DNA from: Owenia fusiformis
Taxonomy: Eukaryota; Annelida; Polychaeta; Sabellida; Oweniidae
DNA length: 64,000 nucleotides
Assembly: GCA_903813345.2 (NCBI GenBank)
Contig: CAIIXF020000006.1
Location: 37,477,348-37,541,347, forward strand
Direction: 5' to 3'
In this document: positions 10,804 through 23,082 of the stretch, piece after piece
Position numbering within the stretch: the first letter of the stretch is position 1
Layout: every line of letters starts with the position of its first letter
The notes under the pieces: generated by a model
Seen by the model: the letters and a program-made list of their open reading frames with translations, nothing else
Told to the model about the DNA's origin: nothing
Databases searched by the model: none
Translations under genes and position numbers: made by a program

Positions 10804-11599
10804 CTAGAAATAACACACGTGTTTACTGCACACTCTTCAATAAGTTAGGCAAGTTAAAGTGTTCATTGTTTGACATAGTAAAGGGTGGTCAGAAAAACGG
10901 CAACCCTAGTTTTTCCTAATATTTTTGTCATTCTAAGAAATACCTCCCTGATATTTTACACATGTGTACATCATTCAATTTCCTACCAATCTACCGTATT
11001 TCATGACCATCGGACTGATAGTCACAATATTACTGAATTTTAAGCAACATGCCCAAGATGGCTGTCTGAACTGGTCTGTTATTCAGATGAACTCCATTTC
11101 AAACTTGATGCACTGGTGAACTCTAACAATAATGTTTTCTTGGGGAGCCAAGCACTTGATGAAGTAGTGGTGAGGCAACTTCACACAGACAGATGCCCAG
11201 TTTAGTGTGTTCTCAGAAGATAAGGTCCTTTACCTTTGATGATGCTAACGAATGTGCAATATCTTTCAACATCAGACTCTATTCTGTGATTCCCATGAAC
11301 TTAAGGTGAACTCAGGGGGTTGATAGGGAGCAGCAGTGGTTTCAATAAGACAGAGCCATACCCCATATATCCAATGATGACCAATTATGGCTTTGGGACC
11401 ACTTCAATGACCACATTATCAGCAGTACAACAGACTATGAATGAGCACCCTATAGCCCAGATATGGGCTATTTAATCTTTACCAGTGGGGATATCCAAAA
11501 GATAGAGTATAGGGTAATAATACCAGAACAATATTTGACCTCAAAATTAAGATCACACATGTGTCGTCCAGGCCATTCTTAATGAGGAATGCAGTTATA

Positions 11600-12580
11600 T
11601 TATAGTATGCCGCATAACACATGGCAATGTATTAATTTTGGCTGATGACATGAACGTCTTTGTGTTGCTGCTTCATTTCCGGTACAGCAGGAACCTCCTA
11701 TGTCATGTCATCACCTGCAGCAGGAAGGGCTCTCATTGATATTGATGCGACCTTAGAAAAACACAAGGATATCATGCCGCAACTACTTGCAACTCACACT
11801 TTAACAGGCCTTTACACCGTAGCATTCTACTTTGGTGTTGGCAAACATACTGGCCTTAGAGTACTGAGGTCAGGAAAAGTACAAATTGGAGCTGCTTGGA
11901 AATGTGACTTTAGGCTATGCATCCTTTGCAGATATCCAAGACCAGGCTACCAAATTCATCTTAGCATGTTATGGACACTCGAAATGTATGTCCCTAACAA
12001 AGGCTTGGCAAAAAACATGGATGCAGAAGGTTGAGCAAACAAAACAAAGGCAACAAGGACTGTAGAGAGCTATCAGTTCAATATTTGGTTCATCACCTTC
12101 TTTGACATACTTATTTTCATAAAATGTATGTATACACTATCAATTTCAGCATTAAGAAGTGTAAATTCAGTTCAAAGCTTCTATAAAGGGAGTCCCACTC
12201 ATAGATTTTTAAGATCCACCACGTTTCAAGAGGAATATCAGCTGAAATAATGTTCATCCAGGGGGTTTCTTTGGAGATAATGAAAATGTATGTTAGTCTT
12301 GATGAAATATCCAAACTTAAATATATTATGACACCTGTCGATGATCGTGAATGGTCCCCCTGCACTTATTGTTGCACCTTTAAGGAAAATGTATCCAGCG
12401 CTCATCTGCAGGTTGCAATTTGGTTGCATTCACTTGACGCAGATCCACCAGAGTTTAACCCCACAAATTATGGATGGACAAAATATGACGATTCTGACCT
12501 GCTAACCCCAAAGATGATTCCGTCTGGTGTGCCCTTTATTCCAAACTCTGGGCACTGTTTTCAAAAAGGGCTATGTTAAA
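11600..12580 (+). pseudogene. decayed fragment of an uncharacterised metazoan gene family (HhH/PIN-nuclease-like text)
   Basis: Three stretches in different frames resemble a family often seen in cnidarian and mollusc genomes: LADDMNVFVLLLHF (11640-11680), then IDIDATLEKHKDIMPQLLA and THTLTGLYTVAFYFGVGKH (11725-11860), then HLQVAIWLHSLDADPPEF and FNPTNYGWTK (12400-12490). The TG..TV..FGVGK block resembles a helix-hairpin-helix of FEN/XPG-like nucleases (inference from memory). Frame changes and an AT-rich break at about 12060-12250 show it is broken. It lies entirely inside the foreign segment of the mariner at 10881-13185, so it arrived after that transposon. Confidence 0.55.
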
Positions 12581-12804
12581 ATGCTATATTATCTTTGAAG
12601 CCAAATTAAGGACAAGTATTGCTTTTTAAATAAGCTGCCCAAAATATTTTGTAAAATATGTGAAAATTGCAAATTTCTTCATTATATCATATTAAAACAT
12701 AAAAAGTAACATTTCCATTCAATTCCTCAACCCCTAAAACATAGAAATTGACACCAAGAACAAGTTTTTATCATAAATATTAACCAAGTTATGACATTTC
12801 AAAG

Positions 12805-12855
12805 TTTTTATGGCGGCCATATTGGATTTCATGGCGGCCATATTGGATTTTTATA
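12805..12855 (+). repeat. tandem duplication of ATGGCGGCCATATTGGATTT
   Basis: Two direct copies of a roughly 21-bp unit with a GGCGGCC..core. It lies in the non-coding tail of the inserted gene fragment. Confidence 0.75.
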
Positions 12856-13185
12856 TTTTGCTAAAATTCCTCAAGGGTGAGACTTCAACACCCACCCAGA
12901 TATCACTACAGGTACCCTTACAATGCATAATCTGCAGAGAAAAAAACTTAATCAGACAAAACAAGGAAAGCCCACAGCGTTGCCGGACTATATCATTGAT
13001 TGGTTTGGAAAACGTGTGCAGGTTTGCCTACAGCACAATGTTGGCCAACTGGGGTACCTTGTTTAAAGTGCTGTAACATTGCGACTATCAGTCCAATGTT
13101 CATGAAATGACATAGTCTAGTACGAAATTGAATGATGTACATGTGTACGAAATTTCTAAAAATGACAAAGATATGAGGAAAGTAT

Positions 13186-13682
13186 TTCACTCCAATACTC
13201 TACTACAGGGCGTCCACAAAAAAGGATACCCAACTTGAAAGCCAGGATACTAAAATTCTGAGCATTTAAAAAACACAAAGGTAGCACTAAAAGACCGATT
13301 TTGTTCTCCATCTAATGGTACCTAGATCATTATGTAACTCATGGATGACTGAGCAATCGTAACTTTTATGAAAGGTGGTAAAATCTGTACTGTGCCAAGT
13401 TAGCGTTGATGATATCAGCAATAAATACGTTTCATGAGACTATTTTTAATATTAATGCACGTACAGGAGACTATAATTTCTCGTTAATTCTGTCCCTGGG
13501 ACAACTTATTCTTAATTTTTTAGATTTACATGTCCAAGCTGACTATATTTTCTGGTTGCCTCTGTCCCCGAGACAACATATCCTTATTTTTCCTTTTATA
13601 TATGTCCGGTGGACATGTCGTCTACTTACATTTGTCTAGAGACTATAAAAACGGGGTAGTATAGTCCCATTTGTAGTATATA
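13186..13682. other. spacer with one mariner-like end
   Basis: At about 13204 there is a terminal-repeat-like ACAGGGCGTCCACAAAAAA with no partner end found downstream. The rest of the stretch holds no supported gene. Confidence 0.4.
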
Positions 13683-15540
13683 CAGGGCGTTCAGTAAGTA
13701 AAGCTAATTTTGCTCTCAAATTTTTATTTTGTGTCATTTATCTTTCAAATTTTCAGTGAAGAAGCATTTGACATTTTTCTTACTACCCTGAAAAATTAAA
13801 TAAGATATGATGAATAATAGCAAAACAATGGTTGTCATAGTAACGTGAATATGGGTTCTGCGGAGCAATTTCTTACTTTAATAAAAATGTTATAATGCAA
13901 TGAAATTGATTAAGATTAATGCTGCATATGTCTTTGTTTGCTATGGCTGAAAGTCACGACAAACATAACAACAACACACACAAATATGATACCATGGCAA
14001 CAGTAGTCTATGACATCACAGACAGATGATACAACAGATGGAATAATCCAGAATGATCCATCAGACACTGCTCCATGACATCATCAAAATCATGGCTGCC
14101 AGGATTGCCAATGGAAGCAAAATGAACAATGAAATGAAACAACAATTGAGAAGTAGCATCAGATACAATGTGTTGCTAGGGAAATCCAAAAGGGGAGAAA
14201 AACAACAAGTGATGAGCCAAGGTCAGGGAAGCCAAAACTTCTAACCAAAGAGGCTAACATGAATCATTTGAGGCAATTGTTAGATGAAGACCGCAGTATA
14301 ACTGTAAGGGAACTCTCAGAACTAACCAATATCAGCCTAGGATGGGTACATTATCTGATTCACAATTCTCTAAATATGTCCTTGGTGTCTGCGAAATGGG
14401 TACCAAAGAATCTGACCGACGAGCAGCGTAGAAATCGCCTGGAAGATTCAGTTGCATTCTTGCGCCGTTACAAAGATGAGGGAGAGGACTTTCTAAACAA
14501 TCTTCTCACTTGTGATGAAACTTTTGTTCGATACTTTGAGCCAAATAGTACAAGACAGAACAGTGCATGGCGAACAAAGAACTCTCCAACACCCGTGGGG
14601 ATCGTTGCAAAGCTAGCTCTTGGAGCATCAGCGGGGAAAGTCATGTTTATCATTTTTATAGACATCGAAGGTCCATTGTTGGCTCATGCCGTGCCAGAAG
14701 GGCAGACTGTTAACAAGGAATATTATGCCATGGTAATTACATTTTATGAAATATATCTTTCTAACAATTAGCTTGGTTTGAGTACTAGGTCTACGTCTAA
14801 AATAATACAAAGAAAACATTTTAACTTAAACATCAAATGATCAAATTCACATTTCATTTTCAGGTGCTGCGGCGCCATCTTGTGAACGCGATTCGCAAGA
14901 AGAGGCCCCATAGGACTCTCAACTCCTACATATTCCATCAAGATAATGCGCCATCGCATAGGTCACAAATGGTGCAGGATACTATCCAGAGAACGCTGGA
15001 GGTTCAAGGCCAGTCAGCGTATTCTCCTGACAAGGCACCATGCGATTTTTGGGTATTTTCATGTTTGAAAAATGATCTGCGTGGTAAGATCCACGCAAAT
15101 ATCCATGAGCTTCAGAATGCCGTTCAACGTTCACTGACAAAGAACTTTCCAGATGGCTTCCACAGGATATATCAGAAGTGGATAGAACGACATCAGCTGT
15201 GTGTGAAAGCTAAGGGGAACTACTTTGAACATGAAATAGAATGCTAACTTGAAAGTAGAAATGTGGAGTAGCCACAGCCACAGAACTATGGTTGAAATAT
15301 AGACAGGACAGAAACTAACGTTAACAAAATCTACTATGCTGTGAACTTATAAAATTGCTCCGCAGAACCCGTATTCGCGTTACTATGACAACCACCATTT
15401 TGCTGTTATTCATTATATCTTGATCATTTTTTCAGGATAGTTAGAAAAGTGTCTGATGCTTCTCTACTAAAAATTTGAACGATGCTAGACAAGAAATAAA
15501 AGTTTGAGAGCAAAATTAGCTTTACTTACTGAACGCCCTG
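13683..15540 (+). mobile_element. mariner element with near-complete transposase
   Basis: The ends are CAGGGCGTTCAGTAAGTAAA and its inverse, flanked by TA (13681-13682, 15541-15542). The inverted arms are about 190 bp (to about 13872 and from about 15352), both including GGGTTCTGCGGAGCAATTT. The transposase occupies 14053-15247 on the plus strand. This is a DNA transposon of the mariner branch, close to full length. Confidence 0.92.
14053..15247 (+). pseudogene. mariner transposase, one frameshift plus a possible 131-bp intron
   Basis: The second and third open parts (14259-14731 and 14863-15247) carry a helix-turn-helix region (ITVRELSELTNISLGWVHYL), WVPKNLTDEQ, the first catalytic Asp in LLTCDETFV, the block GPLLAHAVPEGQTVNKEYY, the second Asp in FHQDNAPSHRS and the third in YSPDKAPCDFW. 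Spacing between the last two Asps is about 33 residues, near the DD34D mariner signature. Between EYYAM and LRRHL lies a GT..AG segment (14732-14862, ending TTTTCATTTTCAG), either an intron or a small insertion. The N-terminal part (14053-14244) is in another frame; an A-run near 14200 is the likely slip. Cut-and-paste activity is probably lost. Confidence 0.85.
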
Positions 15541-15761
15541 TACATTTTAAATGACTTATATTAGAATATGTGAGTATATTGTCATGCATAATTGTTCTCG
15601 ATTCACTGACTTGAATCATTACTAGAGATATAGCACCACGTCCGTTTGGTTTTTTGTTTGTGAAAGAATATATTTTCTTGGTTTTGGGTGACATAGCAGC
15701 ATTACATGAACGGTCTTGTATGTCAATAAACTATAAATTATACAGAGACTTCATTTATATA

Positions 15762-17328
15762 CAGGGTGGGCCAAAAAAAACCACCCCCCTAGCTGTTACT
15801 CCTGATAAATATTTATTTTCTAACATGTACACCAACAATGATATATCATTTTAAGGATAATTTAATTTGCAACAAAATGATATATAATAGAACAATTTTC
15901 AACAACCCTGACTCGAGATATAACCATTTATGTGACATGGGGGTCAAAAAACACCTTTTCAATTTTCATCAATTTTGCGAGCAAAAGCCTATTTCTACCA
16001 AATTTTACTGTTTAGTTAAAAATTGAAACATTGTCATGAGTCTTTCATAATTGGATATTATATATTGTTTTCATTCAGTTTTTGAACCATGCATGCTCAA
16101 TAAACATGTGTATGCTTATGAAACAAATTAATTTCCTCTTCAGTCTGTTCAAATATGGCTCAATAGACCCACCCCCCAGAGCCATCCTCTGATCAGATTA
16201 TTCGCTTAAGACGCGGAAGCCATTGGTTGATGGCATAATTGATGGATGTATGCGGAAGTACCATTCAACTGCTAGTTATTCTTTCTTTTAGTTCCTCTAC
16301 ATCCCTGATAGGCTTGGTATCTTTAAATACCAACTGTTCTAGATACCCCCAGGTGTGGTAATCAACATTATTGGCATCTGGACTGCCAGTAAGTCATTTG
16401 TCCGGGCTAGAGATGGTGTCATTTCGAATCTTCAAAAACTCCAGGGTAGCATTGAACCTGTGTGATGAAACACTTTCCAATCAGAAAATGAAATTTCTTT
16501 CACATGTTTTTATATCCTTGAGGAGTCCTTTTTAACACCTCATGTCATTAACATTCAGAGTATATTTTTGCTCCTGGTTCAACAAAAACAGGGTCTGTAC
16601 GGTCTTTCCTTTTTGGGAAACACCGAGTGGACACCACTACCCTTTCAGAAAAATGTCATCTCGATTTGAGTAGCCTTTTATCGCAAATGTCCCTATTCTT
16701 GCTTACTGATATATAGAGTCTATCCTGTTGATTACATGTATAGTACTTGGGGCATTTAGAACAGTTGGTCTATGAAGATCACTAGCCTATCAGGGATGTA
16801 GACAGACTGAAAGAATGAATTATTACGAGTTCGATGGTACTTCCACAGAGATCCATCAATTATACGAATGGTTTTCGCGTCTTTAGCGAATAATCCGATC
16901 AGAGGATTGGTCCAGGGGGTGGGTTTATTGAGCCTTATTTGGACAGACTTAAGAAATTAATTTGTTTTATAAGCATACACATGTTTATTGAGCATGAGTG
17001 GTTCAAAAACTGAATGAAAACAATATATATAATATCCAATTATGAAAGACTCATGACAATGTTGCAATTTTTAACTGAACAGTAAAATTTGGTAGAAATA
17101 TGCTATTGTTCGCAAAATCGATGAAAATTGAAAAGGTGTTTTTTGACCCCCATGTCACATAAATGGTTATATCTCGAGCCAGGGTTGTTGAAAATCGTTG
17201 TATTATATATCATTTTGTTGCAAATTAAATTATCTTTAAAATAATATATCATTGTTGGTGTACATGTAAGAAAATAAATATTTATCAGGAGTAATGGCTA
17301 GGGGGGTGGTTTTTTTTGGCCCACCCTG
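15762..17328. mobile_element. foldback mariner derivative with about 550-bp inverted arms
   Basis: The ends are CAGGGTGGGCCAAAAAAAAC and its inverse, flanked by TA. The arms run 15762-16320 and about 16785-17328. On the minus strand 16265-16410 reads SPDANNVDYHTWGYLEQLVF and then KPIRDVEELKER, the third-Asp block and C terminus of a mariner transposase. The right arm has a decayed plus-strand copy of the same C terminus. Both outer ends therefore derive from the 3' end of a transposon, in head-to-head arrangement, with about 460 bp of decayed transposase text between. Confidence 0.85.
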
Positions 17329-17550
17329 TACATATCCATTGACATTTATAACAAGAAAATATGTTCCGCTGTTACTAGTTAGAGACCATAATTTGGTATT
17401 TAAAGTCCGCCCCGGACACCCAGATTTGGCATGGCTTCGTTTTCAAATTAGAACTTCCCTACGCGGACGTGGTATTTACCGTAGTGACATCTAAAATCAC
17501 TAGATATTAAAGCCTATAAAAGCCATTTTGCTATATTTGTGCATTTTACT

Positions 17551-17865
17551 TTTCGACAGTTAATTTGATTTTTTGACCTACCAGATGTTTGAAAATCAAG
17601 GATTGCGAGTCTCATACCGAATCGTTTTTCTTCAAACTTGTTCCATTCAAAGCATAACAAAATCCGGGAACAAAATGCCTTTCTGTTGGTACATTATTCT
17701 GTTATACAGAGTCCCTACTTTCAGCGGTATTTTGGTCCCCAGCTGTGATAGGGGCTTCTTACAGGTGGGGACCAAGAAGAAAAATGGTGCAGTATGAAAC
17801 TCGCAATCCTTGATTTTCAAACATCTGGTACATGTAGGTCAAAACTTCAAATTAACGGTCGAAGA
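17551..17865. repeat. inverted repeat, arms about 85 bp, spacer about 140 bp
   Basis: The left arm 17551-17633 and right arm 17774-17865 share GACCTAC.AGATGTTTGAAA and ATCAAGGATTGCGAG with their inverses. It could be a small MITE; no target duplication was identified. Confidence 0.75.
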
Positions 17866-19595
17866 TACTTACAGCGTGTACCGTTGATATAAGAGTCTCA
17901 GGGGTATATGGAAAAATCCATTTTGGTACTCAGGAGGACTCTGTTTAGTTTGGAAACCCATCGCTTATTTTCACTTTTCGCACTGTAGCATCGGTTTTCT
18001 GATTTGTTAATCTCTCAACGCAAAAGGCTAGATGATGACGTCGCTCTCTACTCTGGTCTAAAGACCAGGTAAGGAAAACTGAAACCTTTGTGAATCAAGA
18101 TGTCATGATGAAGGTACAGTACACGGACCTCTGCCAGATTACCTCCTCTGTGTCTAGACTCAATAAATATACTCATTTATCCTTTGAGCCTACTACCAAT
18201 AGGGGCTGGATCTGGCTCCGGATCTGTGGTACAGAACAACATGATATCCCGTTCATCGCCCAATTAAGCCAGATTAAATCATGCACTGTTATACGTGTGA
18301 ACGATATAGTGTTTTTACAAATATTTTAAGGTAACTTATAACTTAATCAAAAAATCCAAGATGGCCGAAACCAGGAAGCACATGGCATTTGAGTATAATC
18401 TGACCATCAAAATTAACTGTCTTTTGGTTGGATTTTCTCTCAATTTTTTAGTTCCACTTATCATTTATACAACCAGGCTCACTGTGGTAATGCAAATAGA
18501 AACAGTAAACATTTTGGAATGGGAATATGAGTCCTCTGAAAATGTGACAGAAAAATTGACAAAAAGAGTAGCACGGCAAAGGTCCCTGAACATTTTTTTT
18601 CTAATTTCTCTGAAACATTCCTTTAATATAGCCCAAAATGGAAGGAGCTTTAGAATTTTGAAATCTCTCATACAAATTTAAAAAAATAGAAAAACAATTT
18701 GAGAAGTGTACTTTTTTCCTTATTTTGATCCCAATTTTTTTATCGGGTAATTTTTCAAATTTCCGTTGCTCCTTCGTTTTTGATATATGTTTGAAGTATA
18801 TTTTCTGAAATGTTCAGATATTTTGAATCAGCGGTTTTTCACGGGCTACTCCTAGAAAAAAATTTCTCAAATTCTTTAAACGGCACTTTTTTTCTCAAAC
18901 TAAAGTTTTTTGTTGTTCTTTGATGTCTTTGTAATGATTACAGTGCACATGCATATGTGAAATAATAAAAACGACTTCTCAGGAAGAGTTTGAAAATTTC
19001 AAGATTGTGAAATTTTCAATTTTTTCTGAAAATCGATTAAGTTAACAGTCACCTTAAGTGCAAATTTGCAATTATTCTGAACTTCCGGATATCGATGCAT
19101 TGCAGGGTATCTACTTACGGTTTATCTGGTTGATTCATTTTTTCTTTCTTTTCCAAAGAGTTTGCATCATCAACTTGGTTGTAAGTGACCACTATACGCA
19201 ACCGTGTCTTATTTGAAGGACTTTTACGTTGTCATTTCAGTGTTTAACTTTTATTAATATTTTTCTTAATTTTTTTAAATGTAGGTTAATGTCGCTTAAA
19301 CACTAACAATCTAATGTTTTGAATTAACGAACGCATGCAGATTTTCAAAATGTGTGTTCGTACTTTGAATGATACACAATACATTATTTTTACTAAGCAC
19401 AAATATCTCAATCTCCACATGGTCTCCAAGTTTGAATTGTTCACAAAAAGTACACACATATCACATATTATCAAAAATTAGTTTTGAAGATCATTGGCCT
19501 CGGAAATCAACTGAATTCCGACCAATGTCGTATATGGCAAACTTATATTTATTGAAATGAATGTACGTACAAAATATTTAAAAACAATTTCAGGT
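17866..19595. other. AT-rich spacer, no gene seen
   Basis: Short frames such as 18361-18681 lack recognisable motifs or splice support. No repeat ends were found. Confidence 0.5.
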
Positions 19596-19599
19596 TCGA

Positions 19600-20190
19600 A
19601 CCATATTTAGATTCAATTTCAAATGATCATTTACGACAACGTCTAACAACGTTTCGTATCAGTAACCACAGATTAAAAATAGAAACGGGTAGATGCGAAC
19701 GCCCAAAATTAAAGATCGATCGATGAAAGAATTTGCGAGGTTTGCAATTTAATAGAAAACGAAAAACATATATGGTTTCATGTAAACAATACAGTATATA
19801 TAGAAAGCAAATGCTCGATAAACTTGAATCACACGGCAATCCAATTGAACACCTTTTCAACATGGAGGACGATTCCCCTTTCTTCCAATATTGTATGTCT
19901 TGTGAAAATAAAGAAATTGAAATTGCAGAATTTATTCATAAATGTAATATAACATAGAAGGGTGTGATATATGACATAAACAATGGATGCGTATCACAAT
20001 CAACATTCATGTGCTCATCCATGATACATATTTATTTGTTCATATTTACTTATTTATTTATTATGAAGTATTAATTGTGTGTGTTGTTATTTATACTGTT
20101 TTCTGTTGTATTGATATATTGTAAAATTAGTGTTCACTTTGTGTACACTTAACCCTTTATGGGCATGCATGTGTAATAAAGTTCATAAAT
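19600..20190 (+). mobile_element. 5'-truncated LINE (non-LTR retrotransposon) 3' end
   Basis: The frame from about 19622 reads LRQRLTTFRISNHRLKIETG, the typical start of the C-terminal zinc-knuckle region of animal LINE ORF2. It continues after a frame change as RICEVCNLIENEKHIWFH, and after another as MSCENKEIEIAEFI, ending TAG near 19957. Two frame changes show decay. About 230 bp of AT-rich 3' sequence follows. No poly(A) tail or target duplication is clear. This is a dead copy of the distal end only. Confidence 0.7.
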
Positions 20191-20339
20191 CTATCAACGG
20201 AATACCCAGCTGACAACGGTAAAGCCACAAATGGCGTGAAGAAACAGTCGATTCGGTTCGATTTTCGTCACTCGTGAACTGCATGTTAAATAGAGGTACC
20301 TAGAACAAATTCCTTTGCTACAATAATCAAAAGTGTCTT

Positions 20340-22868
20340 AATAATTTGATCTAAGAGCTGAGTAGTTCAACAAGTTAAACCCAATACCACGCCTTTCATT
20401 TATTAATCTGAATGTTCTTGTTGCCGTGATTGGGTTTAACTTCCGTGCTATGCTTTCATCTGTTGCAAATTCTCACGATCAGTTATTAATTAAACGCGCA
20501 TGAGATTTCATGCGCTGCCATAGACCACCATTAAATTCTTTGCATCCAGGGCCGAATAGGTACGGACGTTAAACCTAGGGCGGGCCACATGATATGTCAG
20601 ATAAGAAATAAGGCCCAGACTAGGTTCATGGTGTTATAGCATGACGGTTACGTCAAGTCGATTTGCAAAATTTTGCGGTAACGATAACAAAAAATGGCGG
20701 ATGGGAAAGGCAGCATGTCCTCTTTCTCGCCTGTAGGCAATATTCACAGATAAGATTTCCTTTTAAACTAGTTCCATTCGGTGACGTATATATGGATGGT
20801 TATAAAGACTGGGTCAAATCTGCCAGGTGGTCTACAAGAAAGAGAATTTAAGTTGTAAACCTACCGACTGAGATATCCAAGTTTATAATTTTCGGTCCAT
20901 TCTCGTGTTTTCTCAGTACATGTGCCTCAGAGCCACTCAAAATGTTAACTGTAAGTAAACTGTGTATAAACAAGGCATAAAATGACAAATCTAGAACAGG
21001 AACGTGGTGTATATCGTAAATAATATGGTTTCAAACGCAATGTCGTTAGACGACTACGTATGACTTCTATCGAATTCTATGGACGGTAACGTATTGTATT
21101 AGTTGTACATAAGATATTTAGCGGACGGTTACGTGCATGTACATCTGTCAAGTCAAGGTTGATCGGATTCTTATTAGAAATTGATCTGATAGCTTCTTTC
21201 CATGTTATTGTTATAATGGGTAAGAAATGGAATATTGAATTTCCTATATTTGTTTTCAGGACTCGCAAAAGACGCTCTTGTTTCACCCTCTATAGGGCAA
21301 GGGAAAAGATTGTCGCTTGCTTTATTTATGAAACCAATGAAAGTGTAAAAGATAGCAATGAAGAGGCAAAAGAAGATTTAGGATCAAGTACTGATAAAGA
21401 TGACAAAATTAATAACAACGAATCGGGGTTTCATATTTGAATCAGGTTCGCGTAACCGTCCATCAATCTTTTAAGTTACCGCAATTTCAAAATACATTAG
21501 AGAGATTTCGCACGGCGTGAAAGTACAACTTATAACGCATACTTATAAGCAAACGTACAAGGTGTTTCATAATGTGGGGTTTTCGTCCGGAAAGATCTTC
21601 TCGGACTGTAATAAATAAAGGTCAAAGGGATGCCATTTGTTCTTTCTTGAATTGTAGCATGTTTAGTTGATCCAAATGTGTTTGTCTAGAATAAAATGGG
21701 CTCATATATAGTACGTAATTATAGACCTATCTCTTCTGAAATTGATTTTTTTGAGATGCTCGTTATGAAACACCCTGTATGTCATTTGATTGAGCCACTG
21801 AATGGGTCGTTTCCAGGAATTGCTAGAACCTACTGGTTTGATTGGTGTTTCAAATTGATGGTTAAAGTATTTGATTGGATACTGTTCCTACTCAGCCAAT
21901 TATTTTTAAAAAATGCTTGCGGTCAATTGTTCCACACACATGCAGGTAAAGCTTTATACGGAGATCCAACTGTATACGTTTATCATCTCGTATATATACC
22001 GTTTTGTAAGTTCATTGAACTTATACTGATCATGAAAACTTTGAAATAATCAACTTGTTTATGTAATGACTCACTTTAAAGGATCATGACTCACTTTAAA
22101 GGATCGTGTTTATAATACACTACAACTACTAGGACACGGAAGCAAGCATTTAATTATAATGTGCATAATCTACAAGTGCAGATGACAGTGCATTCACAGT
22201 CTCTAGTTGATGGAGCTTTTCTATATCGGGAATAGTTATGTTCCATTAAGTACAATTTGAAATTGATTTTAGTAAATATAATAGTTCGACATGACCCTTT
22301 AAAGTATACGTATAAGTTGTACTTTCACTTATGTGCGGAATCTCTCTATTACTTATGGCTTGAGTAGAACATATTAAGTGGTTTCCAATGCTCAATTGGC
22401 TTTGTATGATCGTATGTAGGTTACATCTATATACCCTAAAGTTTTTAGGCAATGTAGACCATGCCCTAACAACAAAAATAAACAAATTACTAAATTTTGT
22501 GTAGTTTTGAATTTCAAACTCGACAGTTTTTCTCTTATTTCATGTTATACCCGGGCATCAATTTGCAAAAACTACGTTCAAAATATACATTACTGAATGC
22601 ATCACCGAATGCGACGCTTGCATAAATCGTTCATCCTTTCATTGATACACAGTAGTAGAAAACAATGCACCAACCTTAATTTTCCATCGCGGCGGCCATT
22701 TTGTCGGATAAATCACTGAACGTAGCCGTCCAACCTCGTTTTCAGAGGTGGCATAACCGTCAAGCTATAACACCGTGAGGTTTAACTTGTTGAACTAAGA
22801 GACACCGTTGACTTATAACACCGTGAGGTTTAACTTGTTGATTTAAGAGACACCGTTGACTTAGGTCG
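20340..22868. mobile_element. possible 2.5-kb element with imperfect inverted ends and repeated ACGGTTACG motifs
   Basis: 20628-20705 and the inverse of 22681-22770 share GGTGTTATAGC.TGACGGTTA and an ACAAA.ATGGC.G block. 20365-20385 and the inverse of about 22775-22850 share TTCAACAAGTTAAACC. The motif ACGGTTACG or its inverse recurs at about 20643, 21077 (variant), 21124, 21452, 22720 (variant) and 22750. At 22770-22865 a 48-bp unit (ACACCGTGAGGTTTAACTTG core) is tandemly doubled. Internal frames (21159-21440, 21696-22049) are not recognised. The boundaries are soft. Confidence 0.4.
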
Positions 22869-22942
22869 AGGTAACTTAATTCCAAAAGGTGTATATATCG
22901 GGAATTGTTGGAGTATCTTTTTTTGGTTAATATGCACACCTA

Positions 22943-23082
22943 ATGCCTTGGTCATATTTGCTCCGAGTTTCACTACGGCGCCCGGCCGATTGAGTATTTT
23001 GTTCAAAAATGTATTCAATTTTGAACAAGATACTCAATCGGCCGGGCGCCGGCCGATGAATCGCAGCAAATGTGACCAAGGC
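22943..23082. mobile_element. hairpin MITE, arms about 63 bp
   Basis: An almost perfect palindrome with GCCTTGGTCA ends and a GGCGCCCGGCCGATTGAGTA stem around a 12-bp loop. A shorter relative lies at 54578-54664. Confidence 0.85.

Larger units (their letters stand above)
10881..13185 (+). mobile_element. mariner-type element, same family as 5453-6027, split by a 1.4-kb insertion
   Basis: The left end AGGGTGGTCAGAAAAAC follows TA at 10879-10880. The left arm and the subterminal region match 5453-6027. Inside, 11070-11590 keeps decayed transposase text in several frames (SDELHFKLDALV-like block with the first catalytic Asp, SPD.G-like third block). The match stops at about 11592 and resumes at about 13003 (GTGCAGGTTTGCCTACAGC), so 11593-13003 is foreign. 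The right terminus is missing: the arm stops near 13185, just before another mariner-like end at about 13204. Confidence 0.75.

Noticed and set aside
18361-18681. 106-codon plus-strand frame with a hydrophobic stretch
   Set aside because: No recognisable family, no splice context, and AT-rich flanks; not distinguishable from chance.
21696-22049. 117-codon frame in the possible 2.5-kb element
   Set aside because: It could belong to a degraded element protein, but no conserved residue pattern is visible.
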